DNA from: a virus
Length of the DNA: 28,354 nt
Virus record (IMG/VR): IMGVR_UViG_3300022752_000301
Span: 1-28,354 of that record
Reading direction: 5' to 3' (one strand)
Shown: positions 27,923 to 28,354 of the stretch, in pieces
Layout of the letters: every line of letters begins with the position of its first letter
Numbering within the stretch: position 1 is the first letter of the stretch
Notes under the pieces: generated by a model
The model's database searches: none
What the model saw: the letters and a program-made list of their open reading frames with translations, nothing else
Told to the model about the DNA's origin: nothing
Program-made: the position numbers and the translations under genes

Positions 27923-28354
27923 CACATTCTCCTTATAAGTTCAGGTATTTGGTCATATTCATGGGGTCTTAGGCATACAACAGAGTCGTACCAACGGGCG
28001 TTTTTCCACCGCCAACAGACAAATTCTTCTTTAGGTAGCAAAACAATGGTTCTAACCCCTAAAGCACCAGCTAAATGAGCCGTACCAGTATCTACAGTTA
28101 CAACTCCTTTCATGGCTTTCATGTGTTGGGCGGTTTTTACCCAATCTTTCTTCCATCCATCGTTAGGTAGTGGGTTAAATAGCCCGTCAGACTTAGGGTT
28201 TAGGCTATAAACATCATCTCCAACCAATTCTTCAATGTGTCGGTAGTCGATTGACTTCAAGTAATACAGAATTTGCTTAGATGCTTCCCAATTTACCCCT
28301 AATTTGGGTGGGATATTGCTAGGAATAGCGTGTAAATAGCCCTCAGAACCCACT
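27922..28354 (-). CDS. Glycosyltransferase-9-like protein, N-terminus cut by window edge
   Basis: At least 143 residues, with the 5' end at the right window edge; a GTG at 28353 is in frame, but the real start is probably further upstream. VTVDTGTAHLAGALGVRTIV then LLPKEEFVCWRWKNARWYDS resembles the C-terminal half of GT9/heptosyltransferase and related TPR-linked domains, where D-T-[AG]-x-A-H-L-A-G-A-L-G binds nucleotide-sugar. A phage copy could modify host lipopolysaccharide, phage proteins or glycans. The N-terminal half is missing, so acceptor and activity are open. The stop overlaps the next ATG as TGATG. Confidence 0.7.
   Translation of the reverse strand, partial: VGSEGYLHAIPSNIPPKLGVNWEASKQILYYLKSIDYRHIEELVGDDVYSLNPKSDGLFNPLPNDGWKKDWVKTAQHMKAMKGVVTVDTGTAHLAGALGVRTIVLLPKEEFVCWRWKNARWYDSVVCLRPHEYDQIPELIRRM

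Noticed and set aside
1-28354. CRISPR array or insertion sequence
   Set aside because: No regularly spaced repeats, no transposase and no terminal inverted repeats were found by eye.

Overview
This window is part of a tailed-phage genome (Caudoviricetes), probably podovirus-like, from a low-to-moderate GC phage of an uncultured, likely aquatic Gram-negative bacterium. The evidence is a terminase pair, an HK97-type capsid module, head-tail adaptor and stabilisation proteins, Ala/Gln-rich ejection-type proteins, a tail-fibre set, a GH108 endolysin with a holin, and an early region with an SSB-like protein and a recombination-type exonuclease. Host and virion type are inferences. No portal, DNA polymerase, helicase or integrase is visible. 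Both window ends cut minus-strand genes that fit one late operon (large terminase leaving at the left, glycosyltransferase-like gene entering at the right), so the genome may be circular or permuted with the missing genes between the two edges.

Right to left on the minus strand (28354 to 12725) lies the late region: glycosyltransferase-like protein, conserved small protein, scaffold, major capsid protein, small head protein, a terminator, structural proteins, head-tail adaptor, stabilisation protein, GNAT acetyltransferase, ejection-type proteins (one with a short S74 chaperone domain), four tail-fibre-like genes plus a fibre assembly protein, then holin and endolysin. A free-standing HNH homing endonuclease with its own promoter sits in opposite orientation at 23019-23501.

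The early region (about 5775-12766) is divergent. A small Cro/YdaS-like regulator (9431-9679, minus) faces a rightward operon (9799-11608: small protein, SSB-like, small protein, PD-(D/E)XK exonuclease). A second rightward operon (11767-12766) encodes six very small proteins, including a lipoprotein and several single-pass membrane proteins. A leftward operon (8212-5775) carries a replication-initiator-like fragment, two nucleases and small unknowns. The two rightward promoters share identical -35 and -10 hexamers and a near-identical spacer; the same TTAAG-N4-CTTAA operator-like element lies at the leftward promoter, suggesting one regulator for all three.

From 5433 leftward comes an accessory segment: a metallophosphoesterase and a SprT-like metallopeptidase on plus, then a minus-strand operon of VRR-NUC nuclease, small DUF proteins, an HNH-like protein, a stand-alone ADP-ribosyltransferase-like protein, and the terminase genes.

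The most unusual feature is a highly structured minus-strand RNA candidate at 9121-9246, with its own promoter. It has a 20-bp stem that is fully paired only on the minus strand (four G-U wobbles that would be mismatches on plus), two further 7-nt pairings that conflict with that stem (pseudoknot or switch), and a terminal U-run. Early genes also use a distinct GGGGG-type ribosome-binding site, whereas late genes use AAGGA/AGGAG.
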